Shown here: piece after piece, positions 1 to 8,493 of the stretch
How positions within the stretch are numbered: position 1 is the stretch's first letter
How the letters are laid out: every line of letters begins with the position of its first letter
Translations under genes and position numbers: made by a program
Notes under the pieces: model-generated
The model's input: only the letters and a program-made list of their open reading frames with translations
The model's database searches: none
Told to the model about the DNA's origin: nothing
Source: Streptomyces antimycoticus
Lineage (GTDB): Bacteria; Actinomycetota; Actinomycetes; Streptomycetales; Streptomycetaceae
Assembly: GCF_005405925.1 (NCBI RefSeq)
Contig: NZ_BJHV01000001.1
Coordinates: 10,292,001-10,356,000 of the forward strand
Direction: 5' to 3'
Length of the DNA: 64,000 nucleotides

Positions 1-158
1 ATCCGCCCGAGACACAAGAGGCCCTCGCCGCAATGCACCCGCTCGGCCGGATGGGGGAGATCGACGATGTGGTCAACGCGATCGTCTATCTCGAGAACGC
101 CTCGTTCGTCACCGGCGAGATCGTGCACGTGGACGGCGGTCAGAGCGCGGGACGCTGA
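1..158 (+). CDS. Short-chain dehydrogenase/reductase, C-terminal end (partial)
   Basis: Only the last 52 or so codons are in the window; the reading frame enters at position 3 and stops with TGA at 156-158. The visible part reads HPLGRMGEIDDVVNAIVYL followed by FVTGEIVHVDGG. This is the usual C-terminal end of classical SDR enzymes (helix alpha-G, then the VDGG strand near the C-terminus). The NAD(P)-binding glycine motif and the YxxxK catalytic residues lie upstream of the window, so substrate and cofactor cannot be judged. The next gene on this strand is the TetR gene at 1453; 159-332 holds no gene that I can support. Confidence 0.85.
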   Translation, partial: PPETQEALAAMHPLGRMGEIDDVVNAIVYLENASFVTGEIVHVDGGQSAGR

Positions 159-332
159 GTCAGTCGGTGACGTCGGCCCCACCCGGTCTTGGGGTGCGGC
201 GGAACGGCGGCGACCACCGCGGTCATCTGAGGCGACGGCCGCCGCACGTCCCGTGGTCGAGCCGAAGGTCTGACGGGCATCCGTGCAAGCGAATAGTTCT
301 CCTCTCGTCGGACCCCCTGGGGGATGGCGTGG

Positions 333-1292
333 TCAGACGGCGGTTGCCGTGGTCGCGAGCATGTCGAGGGAGGTCTGCCACAGGCGGGCCGCGTGGCGAG
401 CGTCCAGTGCGTGGGCGGCCACTCCGCGCCGGACACCGGGCTGATGGGGTCCGGCCTCGTTGCAGTCCTCGAAGTACCGGCCGGTCACGCCCTCGGTCAG
501 CGGGGAGGCGGCGAGCAGTACGGAGGTCGCGGCCCCCTGCTCGATGTTCTTCCAGGACACGTCGGTGCTGGTGGGGTCGAACGAGGCGGGGCTGTGGGAG
601 ATGTCCCCGATGTGGCGGCCGAGCCGGGTGCTTGTGATACGGCCGGGGTTGAGGGCGTTGACGGCGATCAAGTCCGATGCCCAGCGGCGGCTCGCCTCGA
701 CGGCGAACAGCACATTGGCGGTCTTGGACTGGCTGTAGGCCGCCCACGGGTCGTAGGGGTGTCGCTCGAAGTTGATGTCGTCGAAGAGCACCTCGCCGTT
801 GACGTGGCCGACCGAGCTGACCGCGACCACACGTGCGCCACGGGCCGCCGCCAGGGCGCCGTGCAGACCGGTGGCGAGGGCGAAGTGGCCGAGGTGATTG
901 GTGGCGAACTGCGTCTCCCAGCCCTCCTTCGTCCGCTGAAGTGGAGAGGCCATCACACCGGCGTTGAGGACCAGGATGTGCAGCGGTCCACGCCAAGCAT
1001 CGACGAAGGCGCGTACCGAGCTCTGGTCGGCGAGGTCGAGCATCGTGGCGTGCACCGTTCCCGGGCCGCTCGCCGGGCAGATCTCCTCGGCGGCCCGCCC
1101 GCCCGCCGCCAGGTCGCGGACGCCGATGGTGACCTCGGCACCGGCGGCGGCCAGGACGCGTGCGCTTTCGCGTCCGATGCCGGAGGCCGCTCCGGTGACG
1201 AGGGCGCGCTTGCCGGTGAGGTCGACGCGGTCCAGGACCTCGGCAGCGGTGGTCCGGGCCCCGAAGGGGGTGGTGATGAGGTGGTCGGTCAT
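333..1292 (-). CDS. SDR family oxidoreductase (retinol-dehydrogenase-like)
   Basis: A 319-residue cytosolic NAD(P)-dependent oxidoreductase. Visible motifs are the cofactor-binding TGAASGIG (about residues 34-41), NAG in LVLNAGVM (about 109-116) and the catalytic YSQSK (about 186-190). A GRITSTRLGRH stretch follows, as in the extended retinol dehydrogenase/WWOX-like subgroup. The ATG is preceded by CCTGGAG at good spacing. The gene is divergent from the TetR gene at 1453, and two identical palindromes lie between them, so it is probably the repressor's target. The substrate cannot be told from sequence. Similar SDRs beside TetR genes usually handle ketones, aldehydes or quinones. Confidence 0.85.
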   Translation of the reverse strand: MTDHLITTPFGARTTAAEVLDRVDLTGKRALVTGAASGIGRESARVLAAAGAEVTIGVRDLAAGGRAAEEICPASGPGTVHATMLDLADQSSVRAFVDAWRGPLHILVLNAGVMASPLQRTKEGWETQFATNHLGHFALATGLHGALAAARGARVVAVSSVGHVNGEVLFDDINFERHPYDPWAAYSQSKTANVLFAVEASRRWASDLIAVNALNPGRITSTRLGRHIGDISHSPASFDPTSTDVSWKNIEQGAATSVLLAASPLTEGVTGRYFEDCNEAGPHQPGVRRGVAAHALDARHAARLWQTSLDMLATTATAV

Positions 1293-1373
1293 GACGCGCT
1301 CCAGGAGATGGTGACATGGGGGCGAGCGCGCGGCCGGTGGCGCGATGGCGGTGGGCCGTCGTACGCTCGTATC

Positions 1374-1422
1374 CGGAACGGGTTCCGGTTCGCTTTCTCG
1401 ACACTAAGCGGAACCAGTTCCG
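1374..1422. promoter_or_regulatory. Paired TetR-type operators
   Basis: Two copies of the palindrome CGGAAC-NN-GTTCCG, at 1374-1387 (spacer GG) and 1409-1422 (spacer CA), 35 bp apart start to start. Both six-base arms are perfect in both copies. They sit in the 160-bp gap between the divergent SDR and TetR genes. This is the expected place for a TetR dimer to repress both genes. Confidence 0.8.
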
Positions 1423-1452
1423 TTTGCAAGTGGTGGCGAGAGGAGACCCGGA

Positions 1453-2037
1453 TTGACCGGCATCGAGGGGAACGCGGCGCGGCACCGCAGGCCGCTGCGC
1501 GCCGACGCGCAACGCAACGAGGACCGGCTGCTGGAGACGGCGGCGGCCGTCTTCGCCCGTGAGGGATCAGGGGCCTCGGTCAAGGACATCGCCCGCGAGG
1601 CCGGCGTCGGCGTCGGCACCCTCTACCGCCGGTTCCCGTCCAAGGAACTCCTGGTCGAGGCGGTCTACCGGCAAGAAGTGCGGCGCCTGTGCGAGGCGGC
1701 GCCGCACCTCGCCGCCACGCTGCCACCGGTGGACGCGCTGCGGACCTGGATGGAGCGTTTCATTGACTTCATGGCCGCCAAGAGCGGGATGGCGGATGCG
1801 CTGAGAGTGGTGCTGACCGACGACAGCGAGCGGCTGCAGACCCGGACCCTGCTGGCCGAGGCGATCGACCACCTGCTGTCGTCCGGGGAGGGCCGGTCGG
1901 CGGCGCGGCCGGAGGTCGACGCCCAGGACGTGCTGATGGCGCTCGGCGGGATCAGCCTCATGGCCGCCGGCGAGGATCAGCGTGACCTGGCCACCCGGCT
2001 CATCGATCTGCTCCTGCGCGGCATCGTGAGGAGCTGA
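1453..2037 (+). CDS. TetR family transcriptional regulator
   Basis: A 194-residue one-component repressor. The N-terminal helix-turn-helix is clear: RLLETAAAVFAREG, then VKDIAREAGVGVGTLYRRF and PSKELLVEAVY (about residues 29-75). The rest is a helical ligand-binding domain of the usual length. The start is TTG at 1453, chosen because AGAGGAG lies 7-13 bases upstream and because the HTH then falls at the normal distance from the N-terminus. It is divergent from the SDR gene, with twin palindromes between them, so autoregulation plus control of the SDR is likely. The ligand is unknown. Confidence 0.88.
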   Translation: MTGIEGNAARHRRPLRADAQRNEDRLLETAAAVFAREGSGASVKDIAREAGVGVGTLYRRFPSKELLVEAVYRQEVRRLCEAAPHLAATLPPVDALRTWMERFIDFMAAKSGMADALRVVLTDDSERLQTRTLLAEAIDHLLSSGEGRSAARPEVDAQDVLMALGGISLMAAGEDQRDLATRLIDLLLRGIVRS

Positions 2038-2129
2038 CGCGGTCGGCGCCGTCGAGACGATAGAAGCCCTTTGGATACTCCCGGTGGCGGTCATGCTGGA
2101 TTGCCGGGTCCACCAGGCGCAGGACACAC

Positions 2130-2258
2130 CAGGCCCAGGACACCCTGGAACGGCTGGTCGACGCCCGGCTGCTGACCTCCCCGAGCCCCGGCCGCCACCA
2201 CCTCAACGACCTGGTGCGGGCGCCGGCCCGGGAGGTGGCCGAGGAGCCACCGGTCGGC
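2130..2258 (+). pseudogene. AfsR/SARP-type regulator remnant
   Basis: Frame 3 reads QAQDTLERLVDARLLTSPSP and continues GRHHLNDLVRAPAREVAEE. This matches the winged-helix piece at the end of the NB-ARC domain in AfsR/DnrI-type Streptomyces regulators (LxxLVDxxLLxxxxPGRYxxHDLxRxxAxE). No start codon, P-loop or flanking domain survives and a TAG lies at 2061. The frame runs without a stop into the response regulator downstream. I read it as decayed coding DNA, not a functional N-terminal extension of that regulator. Confidence 0.6.
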
Positions 2259-2378
2259 CCGGCAGCGCGATGGGGTGCCTTCGGCCCCATCGCGAGGATT
2301 GCGAAGCGTTGTGGACTGGTCGCCCGACGGCCGAGATACGACGCGCTGTGCCCACATCCGGACTGCCAAGATAAGCGA

Positions 2379-3074
2379 ATGATCTATCCAGCCGATATAG
2401 ACCGGTCGACTGCGGATCAGACACGGCTGTTACTGATCGAGGACGACCGGGAAACCGCAGACATGCTGGCGGAATTGTTCAGCTCAGAGGGCTACGAGGT
2501 CGAGGTGGCATTCGACGGCCACCGGGGGCTTCATCTCGGGCTCAGCCGACGACATCAGGTGATGGTGGTCGATCGCATGCTTCCGGGCATCGAGGGCCTG
2601 GACCTGGTGAAACGATTACGGCGGGTCGGTGTGACCACCCGGGTCCTGGTGCTGACCGCACTGGGCGAACTCGGCGAGCGTGTCACCGGCCTCGATTCGG
2701 GCGCGGACGACTATCTGGTCAAGCCCTTCGAAGTGGACGAACTGCTGGCCAGGGTGCGCGCGCTGCACCGGCGCGACCTCTCGGGCGCCGAAATCCTTCC
2801 GCTCGGCGAGGGAGAGCTGGACCTGCGGCGCCGCGAGGTCCGCCTCGCCGACGGCACGGGCATCGAGCTGTCCTTGCGGGAATTCGGCCTGCTCCACGCG
2901 CTCGCCGAAGGCCCCAAGATCGTGCACGACCGTTCACACCTTCGCGAGCGGGTGTTTCCCGATACCTCGGCGGAGTCCATTGTCGACACCTATGTCTACT
3001 ACCTGCGGCGGAAACTGGGCCGTGATGTCGTCCGCACCGTGCGCGGGCGCGGCTACCAGATGGGGACGCTGTGA
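2379..3074 (+). CDS. OmpR/PhoB family response regulator
   Basis: A 231-residue two-component response regulator. The receiver domain starts LLLIEDDRETADML. The phosphoacceptor Asp is near residue 65 (VMVVDRMLPG), the conserved Thr is in LVLTALG and the Lys in YLVKPFE. The C-terminal winged helix (SIVDTYVYYLRRKLG, TVRGRGYQM) is of the OmpR class. The open frame extends to 2214 or further upstream, but that part is an AfsR-type remnant. The ATG at 2379 gives the normal family length, although no strong ribosome site precedes it. The gene overlaps the kinase start by four bases (GTGA), so the two are translationally coupled. Confidence 0.88.
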   Translation: MIYPADIDRSTADQTRLLLIEDDRETADMLAELFSSEGYEVEVAFDGHRGLHLGLSRRHQVMVVDRMLPGIEGLDLVKRLRRVGVTTRVLVLTALGELGERVTGLDSGADDYLVKPFEVDELLARVRALHRRDLSGAEILPLGEGELDLRRREVRLADGTGIELSLREFGLLHALAEGPKIVHDRSHLRERVFPDTSAESIVDTYVYYLRRKLGRDVVRTVRGRGYQMGTL

Positions 3075-4390
3075 ATTCGATTCCGATCCGTTTCCCGCGT
3101 CGCACGGCGCCGACCCCCGAGCAGCGGAGACTCTCCTCCGCCCAGTGGACGATAACCCGGCGCATCTCGCTGGTGATGTCGGTGATCATGTTGATCATCG
3201 GGGTCATCGTCTATGGCGTCATGCTGTTCGCCCAACGCGCCGACGCGGAGCGCGAAACCCAGTGGGGGATCGACCACAACACCATCGACAGCCCGCCGGT
3301 GTGCGTGTGGATGACTGTGGAGCGGGACGGGGTGATCAGCAGCACCCCCGGCACCCCCGCCGGGCTACCTGTGAGATCCAGCCTGGCCGCGGTCCGCGCG
3401 GGCGCTCCCGCGGTGCTGGAACGGGTGCGGCGAGGTGGCGAGGAGTACACGGTGCGCACCGCATGGCGTGGCGCGGAGGTCGTTCAGGCAGCCTACGGCG
3501 AACGGTTCCAGCGCGCCGACCGCAACCATCTGCTGCTCGCCTTCGCGGCGGCCGAGGCGGTCGGTCTGCTGCTCGTCGCCGTCGCCAGCGGTGTGCTCGC
3601 GCGACGGGCGATGCGGCCGCTCTCCGAGGCACTGGACCGGCAGCGGCGATTCGTCGCGGACGCCAGTCATGAACTGCGCACACCGCTGACCCAGTTGCAC
3701 ACCCGCGCCCAGTTGCTGGTCCGGCGCTCCGGCTCGGCCACCCCGCAGCAGCTCGCCACCGACCTGCGGCGCCTGGTGACCGGAACGCGGCAACTCGGTG
3801 ACGTCATAGACGATCTGCTGCTGTCCGCGCGGCTGTCCCAGTCGCCGGGATCCCGCGATCCGGTCGACCTGGCCACGCTCGCCAAGGAGGCGGTGTCCGC
3901 CGAGGACGCCCGGGCCCAGGCGATGCAGCTGACCGTGGGTCTTCGGTGCGGGCCGGGGCGGCATGTGGTGATGGGCACCACGTCGGCGTTGCGCCGGGTG
4001 ATCGCCGCGCTGGTCGACAACGCGATGGGGCACACTCCGCCCGGTGGGGAGGTCGTGGTGTCCGTGGATGCCCCGCTTCCCGGCATCGTGTCGCTGTCCG
4101 TACGCGACACCGGCGTGGGGTTCGCACCGGAGGAGGCCACCCGCATGTTCGAGCGGTTCGCCAGGGGGGCCGCCGGCCGCGGCAGACGATTCGGGCTCGG
4201 ACTGGCGCTGGCCCGCGAGGTGGTCGAAAGCCATGGCGGGCGGATCACCGCCGCCGGACGGCCGGGGCACGGTGCGCTGTTCACCGTGGAGCTGCCGGCG
4301 GCGCGGGTGGGGGAGACCATTCCACGGCAACGGACGATCGCCTCCTGCCTCTCCGCGGGAGGCAGACGGCCGGATGTTTCCGGGCACTGA
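3071..4390 (+). CDS. Sensor histidine kinase
   Basis: A 439-residue membrane kinase. One transmembrane helix lies at about 32-55 and a second at about 155-178, with a short extracytoplasmic sensor loop of about 100 residues between them. The HisKA box FVADASHELRTPL has its phosphorylated His near residue 200. The ATPase motifs are DNAMGHTPPGG (N box), DTGVGFAPE (G1), FERFARG (F box) and FGLGLALAREVVESHGG (G2). No clear HAMP domain is seen beyond the short RRAMRPLSEAL linker. The GTG start overlaps the response-regulator stop. It is the cognate partner of the upstream regulator; the signal is unknown. Confidence 0.88.
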   Translation: MNSIPIRFPRRTAPTPEQRRLSSAQWTITRRISLVMSVIMLIIGVIVYGVMLFAQRADAERETQWGIDHNTIDSPPVCVWMTVERDGVISSTPGTPAGLPVRSSLAAVRAGAPAVLERVRRGGEEYTVRTAWRGAEVVQAAYGERFQRADRNHLLLAFAAAEAVGLLLVAVASGVLARRAMRPLSEALDRQRRFVADASHELRTPLTQLHTRAQLLVRRSGSATPQQLATDLRRLVTGTRQLGDVIDDLLLSARLSQSPGSRDPVDLATLAKEAVSAEDARAQAMQLTVGLRCGPGRHVVMGTTSALRRVIAALVDNAMGHTPPGGEVVVSVDAPLPGIVSLSVRDTGVGFAPEEATRMFERFARGAAGRGRRFGLGLALAREVVESHGGRITAAGRPGHGALFTVELPAARVGETIPRQRTIASCLSAGGRRPDVSGH

Positions 4391-4413
4391 CGCGATCGGG
4401 GCCAGGGCCCGGC

Positions 4414-5316
4414 TCATGAGGCCTGCGGCCGGCGCCAGTCGAGGGCACCGCTGTCGAGATCTTCGGCGAGCCCGGCCAGCGGCGACTCGGCGTCCCACAC
4501 CAGCCGGGTCCGGCGCCACAGCCGGCCGTTCGCCAGCCGTTTCAGCGCGACCCCCGGGCAGTGGTCGCCCGGCGCGAAGAAGGCCCCGATCGCGTTCCCG
4601 GCGCTCACGATGGCCGCCGCGGTCGTCTGGTCGGCGCCGAAATACCGGAACCGAGGGGTGAACCCCGCACGCTCGCAGGCGATCCTCAGGCTCAGGCCGA
4701 GACCGTCGGAGCGGTCGCCGGGGGCGACCCAGGTGTCCTCGGCCAGTTCTTCCAGGGTGATCAGCTGCCGATGGGCCAGCCGGTGGCCGGGGGAGAGGCC
4801 GATCAGCACCGGTTCGGTATCGAGGTCGCGGACGGTGAACTCGCGGACCGGGGGCGGCACGACATCCGGGAACTCGCTGATGACCGCGAGCGCGATCTTC
4901 TCGGTGCGCAGCAGCTCCAGCACGGCCTGGGAGGAGGGTTCCAGATAGGTCAGCTGTTCGTGATGCGGCAGCCGCTCCCGGATGAGCACGGCGATCAGGG
5001 GAACCCAGGGGTTGTCCACCCCGCCCAGCCCGACGGCCTGTGGCGGTTCGGCCGGCTGGGCCAGGGTCCGTGCCGTGGAGAGCAGATCACCGAACTCGTC
5101 GAGCAACTGCCGTGCTCTGCCCAGGACATGGACGCCGAGCTCGGTCGGCTCGACACCATGCGGGCGGCGGCGGAACAGCGGCCCGCCGAATTCCTGCTCA
5201 ATGCGTCTGAGCTGGGTGGACAGGCCGGATTGGGCGATCTTCAAAGTGGCGGCCGCATGGCTGATGCTGCCCGACTCAGCCACGGTGAGCACGATCCGAA
5301 GATGGCGCAGCCCCAT
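4414..5316 (-). CDS. LysR family transcriptional regulator
   Basis: A 300-residue LysR regulator. The N-terminal HTH reads LRHLRIVLTVAESGSISHAA and SGLSTQLRRIEQEFGGPLFRR, followed by a substrate-binding domain of normal size. The open frame allows a start 63 bases upstream, but the ATG at 5316 gives the usual LysR N-terminus (MGLRHLRIVL) and has GGAGG/AGGAAG in front of it. The start lies inside the end of the MFS gene (41-bp overlap, same strand), so it is cotranscribed with the exporter. Its target is probably the MFS gene and/or the divergent 3,4-AHBA operon. Confidence 0.85.
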   Translation of the reverse strand: MGLRHLRIVLTVAESGSISHAAATLKIAQSGLSTQLRRIEQEFGGPLFRRRPHGVEPTELGVHVLGRARQLLDEFGDLLSTARTLAQPAEPPQAVGLGGVDNPWVPLIAVLIRERLPHHEQLTYLEPSSQAVLELLRTEKIALAVISEFPDVVPPPVREFTVRDLDTEPVLIGLSPGHRLAHRQLITLEELAEDTWVAPGDRSDGLGLSLRIACERAGFTPRFRYFGADQTTAAAIVSAGNAIGAFFAPGDHCPGVALKRLANGRLWRRTRLVWDAESPLAGLAEDLDSGALDWRRPQAS

Positions 5317-6883
5317 GTCCACTTCCTGCCTCCGTCGTTGATGGTCGCGGCCGGAAATATCCGATGACGAGAACGGCACCGGCCACGGACAGCAGCGCCG
5401 TCCACGCCGCGGTGACGTACATGGCGTGCAGATAGGCCCGGTTCGCGGCGGCGAGGAGATCGGGGCGGCTCAGCGACCGCGCCACCGCCCGGGTGGCCTC
5501 CGCGGAGTCCAGGGCCGTCTCCCGTGACCCGGGAGGCAGATCGGTGAGCGAGGGCCGGATGGCCCCGCGGTAGGCGGTGGCGAGCACCGAGCCGAGCACC
5601 GCGACCCCGAGGGTGCTGCCCACCGGCCGGGCCGCGGCGTTGATCGCCGCGCCGGCGCCGGTGTAGCGCGGGGGCAGGGAGGCCATCATCTCCGCCGTCA
5701 TCGGCGCCACCACCAGGCCGATACCGGCGCCCTGCGCGAAGAGCATCCCGGCGATCCAGGCCACCGGGGTGCCCGCGTCGAAGAACACATAGCCGCCGAA
5801 GGTGATGCTGGACAGGAGTATCCCGGCGACCGCGCACCAGCGGACGGCCAGCAGCCGGGACACCGCCGGGGAGATCTGGTTGCCGAGGACGATGCCGCCC
5901 GCGGCGGCCGACATCACGGCCCCGGCGGCCAGCGTCGACAGCCCGTGCACCCCCTGCAGATAGAAGGCGCAGTAGAAGAGCTGCCCCGCCAGGCCGAAGA
6001 AGAGCAGCAGCAGGGTCACCGTGCCGCCCGCGAAGCGCGGCTCGGCGAACAGGCGCACATCGAAACCCGGCGCGGCTCGGCGGCTCTGCGACATCACGAA
6101 CGTCGCCAGCAGGGCCAGACCGACCGCCAGGGGCAGCAGCGTGGCCGGGCTCGACCAGCCGGCCGGGCGGCCGCCCCGGATGACGCCGTACACCACAAGA
6201 CCCAGCCCCAGTACGGAGAGCGCGAGGCCCAGCGGGTCGAGCACCCTGCGTTCGGCGTAGCGCAGCCCGGGCACCAGGAGCCATATGCCGAGCAGGCACA
6301 CCGCCACCACCGGAAGGTTGACCAGGAACACCGAGCCCCACCAGAACCGGGTCAGCAGCGCACCGCCCACCACCGGTCCGAGCGCGACGGCGGCGCCGCC
6401 CGCGGAGGCCCAGACCGCGATCGCCCGGGTCCGGTCGGCCGGGGCGCTGGCGCGGGTGACGATCGCCAGCGTCGCCGGGGTGATCAGCGCCCCGCCCGCG
6501 CCCATGAAACCGCGGGTGACGGTCAGCTCCGTGGCCCCGTCCGAGAACGCGGCCAGTGTGGAGGCGCCGGCCAGCAGCATCAGCCCGGTGACCAGGATGC
6601 GGCGCGGCCCGTAGCGGTCGGCGAGGGCGCCTCCGGCGAAACTGCCCGCGGCGAAGACCAGCGAGTACGAGGCGTTGGCCCACGCCAGGTCGGCGGAGCT
6701 CGCCCCGAGCCCGTGCACCGGATCGGCGAGGGTTTCCATCGCCACGTTGAGGACCGTGTTGTCCAGCAGGACCAGCGTCTGCGCCAGGACCGCCACGGCC
6801 ACGGTCCACCACTGCCGGGCGGAGGTGGCCGCGGCGCGGCCCTCGCCCCCGGCCGCGGCCGGCGCCGCGGGCCGGTGTCTCAC
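5276..6883 (-). CDS. DHA2-type MFS drug exporter (14 TM)
   Basis: A 535-residue inner-membrane proton-driven exporter. Helix 1 is WWTVAVAVLAQTLVLLDNTVLNVAM with the DHA2 motif LDNTVLNVA. Motif A follows (GGALADRYGPRR), then motif C-like glycines (AVALGPVVGGAL). Fourteen hydrophobic segments can be counted, including the extra central pair. The frame is open far upstream (to 7432), but GTG at 6883 overlaps the stop of the flavodoxin gene (GTGA) and gives a normal N-terminus. Its position next to the divergent 3,4-AHBA operon suggests it may export that product. This is inference from context. Confidence 0.85.
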   Translation of the reverse strand: MRHRPAAPAAAGGEGRAAATSARQWWTVAVAVLAQTLVLLDNTVLNVAMETLADPVHGLGASSADLAWANASYSLVFAAGSFAGGALADRYGPRRILVTGLMLLAGASTLAAFSDGATELTVTRGFMGAGGALITPATLAIVTRASAPADRTRAIAVWASAGGAAVALGPVVGGALLTRFWWGSVFLVNLPVVAVCLLGIWLLVPGLRYAERRVLDPLGLALSVLGLGLVVYGVIRGGRPAGWSSPATLLPLAVGLALLATFVMSQSRRAAPGFDVRLFAEPRFAGGTVTLLLLFFGLAGQLFYCAFYLQGVHGLSTLAAGAVMSAAAGGIVLGNQISPAVSRLLAVRWCAVAGILLSSITFGGYVFFDAGTPVAWIAGMLFAQGAGIGLVVAPMTAEMMASLPPRYTGAGAAINAAARPVGSTLGVAVLGSVLATAYRGAIRPSLTDLPPGSRETALDSAEATRAVARSLSRPDLLAAANRAYLHAMYVTAAWTALLSVAGAVLVIGYFRPRPSTTEAGSGHGAAPSSDRAHRG

Positions 6884-7484
6884 GGCTCCAGCGCTCGTCT
6901 GCCCGCGACCAGGGTCCGGGTGAGTTCCGCGACCCGGTGCCCGAGATGTTCCGCGGTGGCGAGGTCGGACTTGTGCACCGCACCGGATCGGTCGTCCACC
7001 GCGGACTGCGCGGCGGCGCCCTGGAAGAAGCCGAGCCGGTTCAGGTCGAATTCGCTTCCGGAGGAGGAATTCCACCCGGGGGCAGGCCGAGGCTGGCCCA
7101 GAGCATGCCGTGCTGTGCGGCGAGGGTGGCGAAAAAGCCCAGGGTTCCGGCCTTGTCTCCGGCCATCGAGCCGGAGTTGGTGAAACCCGCCGCCAGCTTG
7201 TCCTGCCAGCGGCGGGTGAGCCAGCGTCGGGCGCTCGCCTCCGCGAAGGCGTGGAAGGCCGACGAGGCCGTGCCCATATAGGTCGGCGCACCGAAGATGA
7301 TCGCGTCGGCGTCGTCGAGCCGATGCCATTCCTGACCGGTGATCCGGTCGACTTGGATGGAGGCGACCTCGGTGTGCGGGACCCGGCTCGCCCCGGCTCG
7401 TACGGCCTCCGCCAGCCTGGCGGTGTGACCACGTCCGCCGTGACAGGCGATCGAGATGCGTACCGGGTCGGTCAAGGCGGTCAC
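6880..7484 (-). pseudogene. Flavodoxin-family FMN reductase, frameshifted
   Basis: The ATG-initiated frame gives a flavodoxin-like N-terminus (FMN phosphate-loop region ISIACHGGRGHTARLAEAV, and IIFGAPTYMGTASSAF). It then reads LGLPPGGIPPPEANST and stops at 7041. The -1 alternative frame continues as WNSSSGSEFDLNRLGFFQG through LATAEHLGHRVAEL to a stop at 6880. That is the normal end of the family. Restoring one base at the C3G5 run near 7075-7082 makes a 201-residue protein, and the second stop then overlaps the MFS start. As written the gene is broken; the cause may be a true mutation or a sequencing error in the homopolymer. Confidence 0.75.
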
Positions 7485-7686
7485 AGCAGCCTCCTCGAAA
7501 ACGCGGTTTTCGGCTCCGGCGGAATAGCCGTCGGACAGCCTGTCAGAGCAATCTCAGAAATTCCTCAGAGCCGCATAACCGCAGAGTGATGGAGATTCGA
7601 TATCCGCTCGGCTCTGCGTGGACGTGCCATTCTGGCCGAGCAATCCCCCTGCGTGGTTCGCCCCTTGGGAGAGGTGTGCCTGGCAC
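7485..7686. promoter_or_regulatory. Divergent promoter region of exporter and 3,4-AHBA operons
   Basis: A 202-bp gap between the minus flavodoxin/MFS/LysR operon and the plus biosynthetic operon. It is noticeably AT-richer than its surroundings around 7540-7640 and must hold both promoters. An imperfect repeat TCTCAGAAATTCCTCAGAG near 7552-7570 is the best candidate for a regulator site, but I cannot tie it to LysR. Confidence 0.4.
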
Positions 7687-8493
7687 ATGACCGATATTGG
7701 TAAATCATTCCGGATGCGGCGGCTCTCGGGCGTCGGGGACGGAAGATATCTTTTCGTCCCGCTCGACCACAGTGTGTCCGATGGGCCGGTGGTGTCCCAG
7801 GCCCGCTGGAACGGGCTGTTGAGGGCGCTGGTGGACGGCGGCGCGGACGCGGTCGTCGTCCACAAGGGCCGGGCGCGGGCGATCGCACCGGATATCCTGC
7901 GCCGCTGCGCCCTGGTGGTTCACCTGAGTGCGGGTACGGTGCACGCGGCCGACACCGATGCCAAGGTGCTCGTCGGCGACGTCGAAGAGGCCGTACGGCT
8001 GGGCGCGGACGCGGTGAGCGTGCATGTGAATCTCGGATCGGACACCGAGCACCGGCAACTCACGGATCTCGGGGCCGTCGCGGCCTCGTGCGACATCTGG
8101 AACATGCCGCTGCTCGCGATGATCTATCCGAGGGGGCCGCGGATCGCCGATCCGCACGATCCCGCGCTGCTCGCCCACGCGGTCAACATCGCCGCGGATC
8201 TCGGTGCCGACCTGGTGAAGACCTCGATCGCGCTGCCGATGGACCGGATGGCCGAGGTGGTGAACAGCTGTCCGCTGCCGGTCCTCGCCGCGGGTGGCCC
8301 GCCCGACGGCTCGGACCTGATCAGTCACGCGACCTCGTTGATGCTCGCCGGCTGCCGCGGCCTCGCGGTCGGCCGTCGGATCTTCTCCTCGCCCTCACCC
8401 TCCTCGTTGGTGGCGCGACTGGCCGCCGTCGTGCACGCCGTCGATGCCGGAACGACCCCCCACCCCCCGACGATCGCGACAGGAGCCGCATGA
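7687..8493 (+). CDS. griI-like: 2-amino-4,5-dihydroxy-6-one-heptanoate-type aldolase (GriI-like)
   Basis: A 268-residue class I aldolase of the DhnA/ADH-synthase family. It has the [14 protein letters not shown] entry, the [12 protein letters not shown] strand and the Schiff-base lysine in [10 protein letters not shown] (about residue 178). Family members related to GriI join aspartate 4-semialdehyde to dihydroxyacetone phosphate; the C7 product is the precursor of 3-amino-4-hydroxybenzoate. The directly overlapping gene is the matching partner enzyme, which makes the 3,4-AHBA route much more likely than the archaeal shikimate route. ATG 7687 was chosen over 7618 because [13 protein letters not shown] is the normal N-terminus and GGGAGAGG lies about 11 bases upstream. 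Confidence 0.85.
   Translation: MTDIGKSFRMRRLSGVGDGRYLFVPLDHSVSDGPVVSQARWNGLLRALVDGGADAVVVHKGRARAIAPDILRRCALVVHLSAGTVHAADTDAKVLVGDVEEAVRLGADAVSVHVNLGSDTEHRQLTDLGAVAASCDIWNMPLLAMIYPRGPRIADPHDPALLAHAVNIAADLGADLVKTSIALPMDRMAEVVNSCPLPVLAAGGPPDGSDLISHATSLMLAGCRGLAVGRRIFSSPSPSSLVARLAAVVHAVDAGTTPHPPTIATGAA

Noticed and set aside
2214..2378. Extended N-terminus of the response regulator
   Set aside because: The extra residues are an AfsR-type remnant and unrelated sequence; receiver domains start within a few residues of LLLIEDD.
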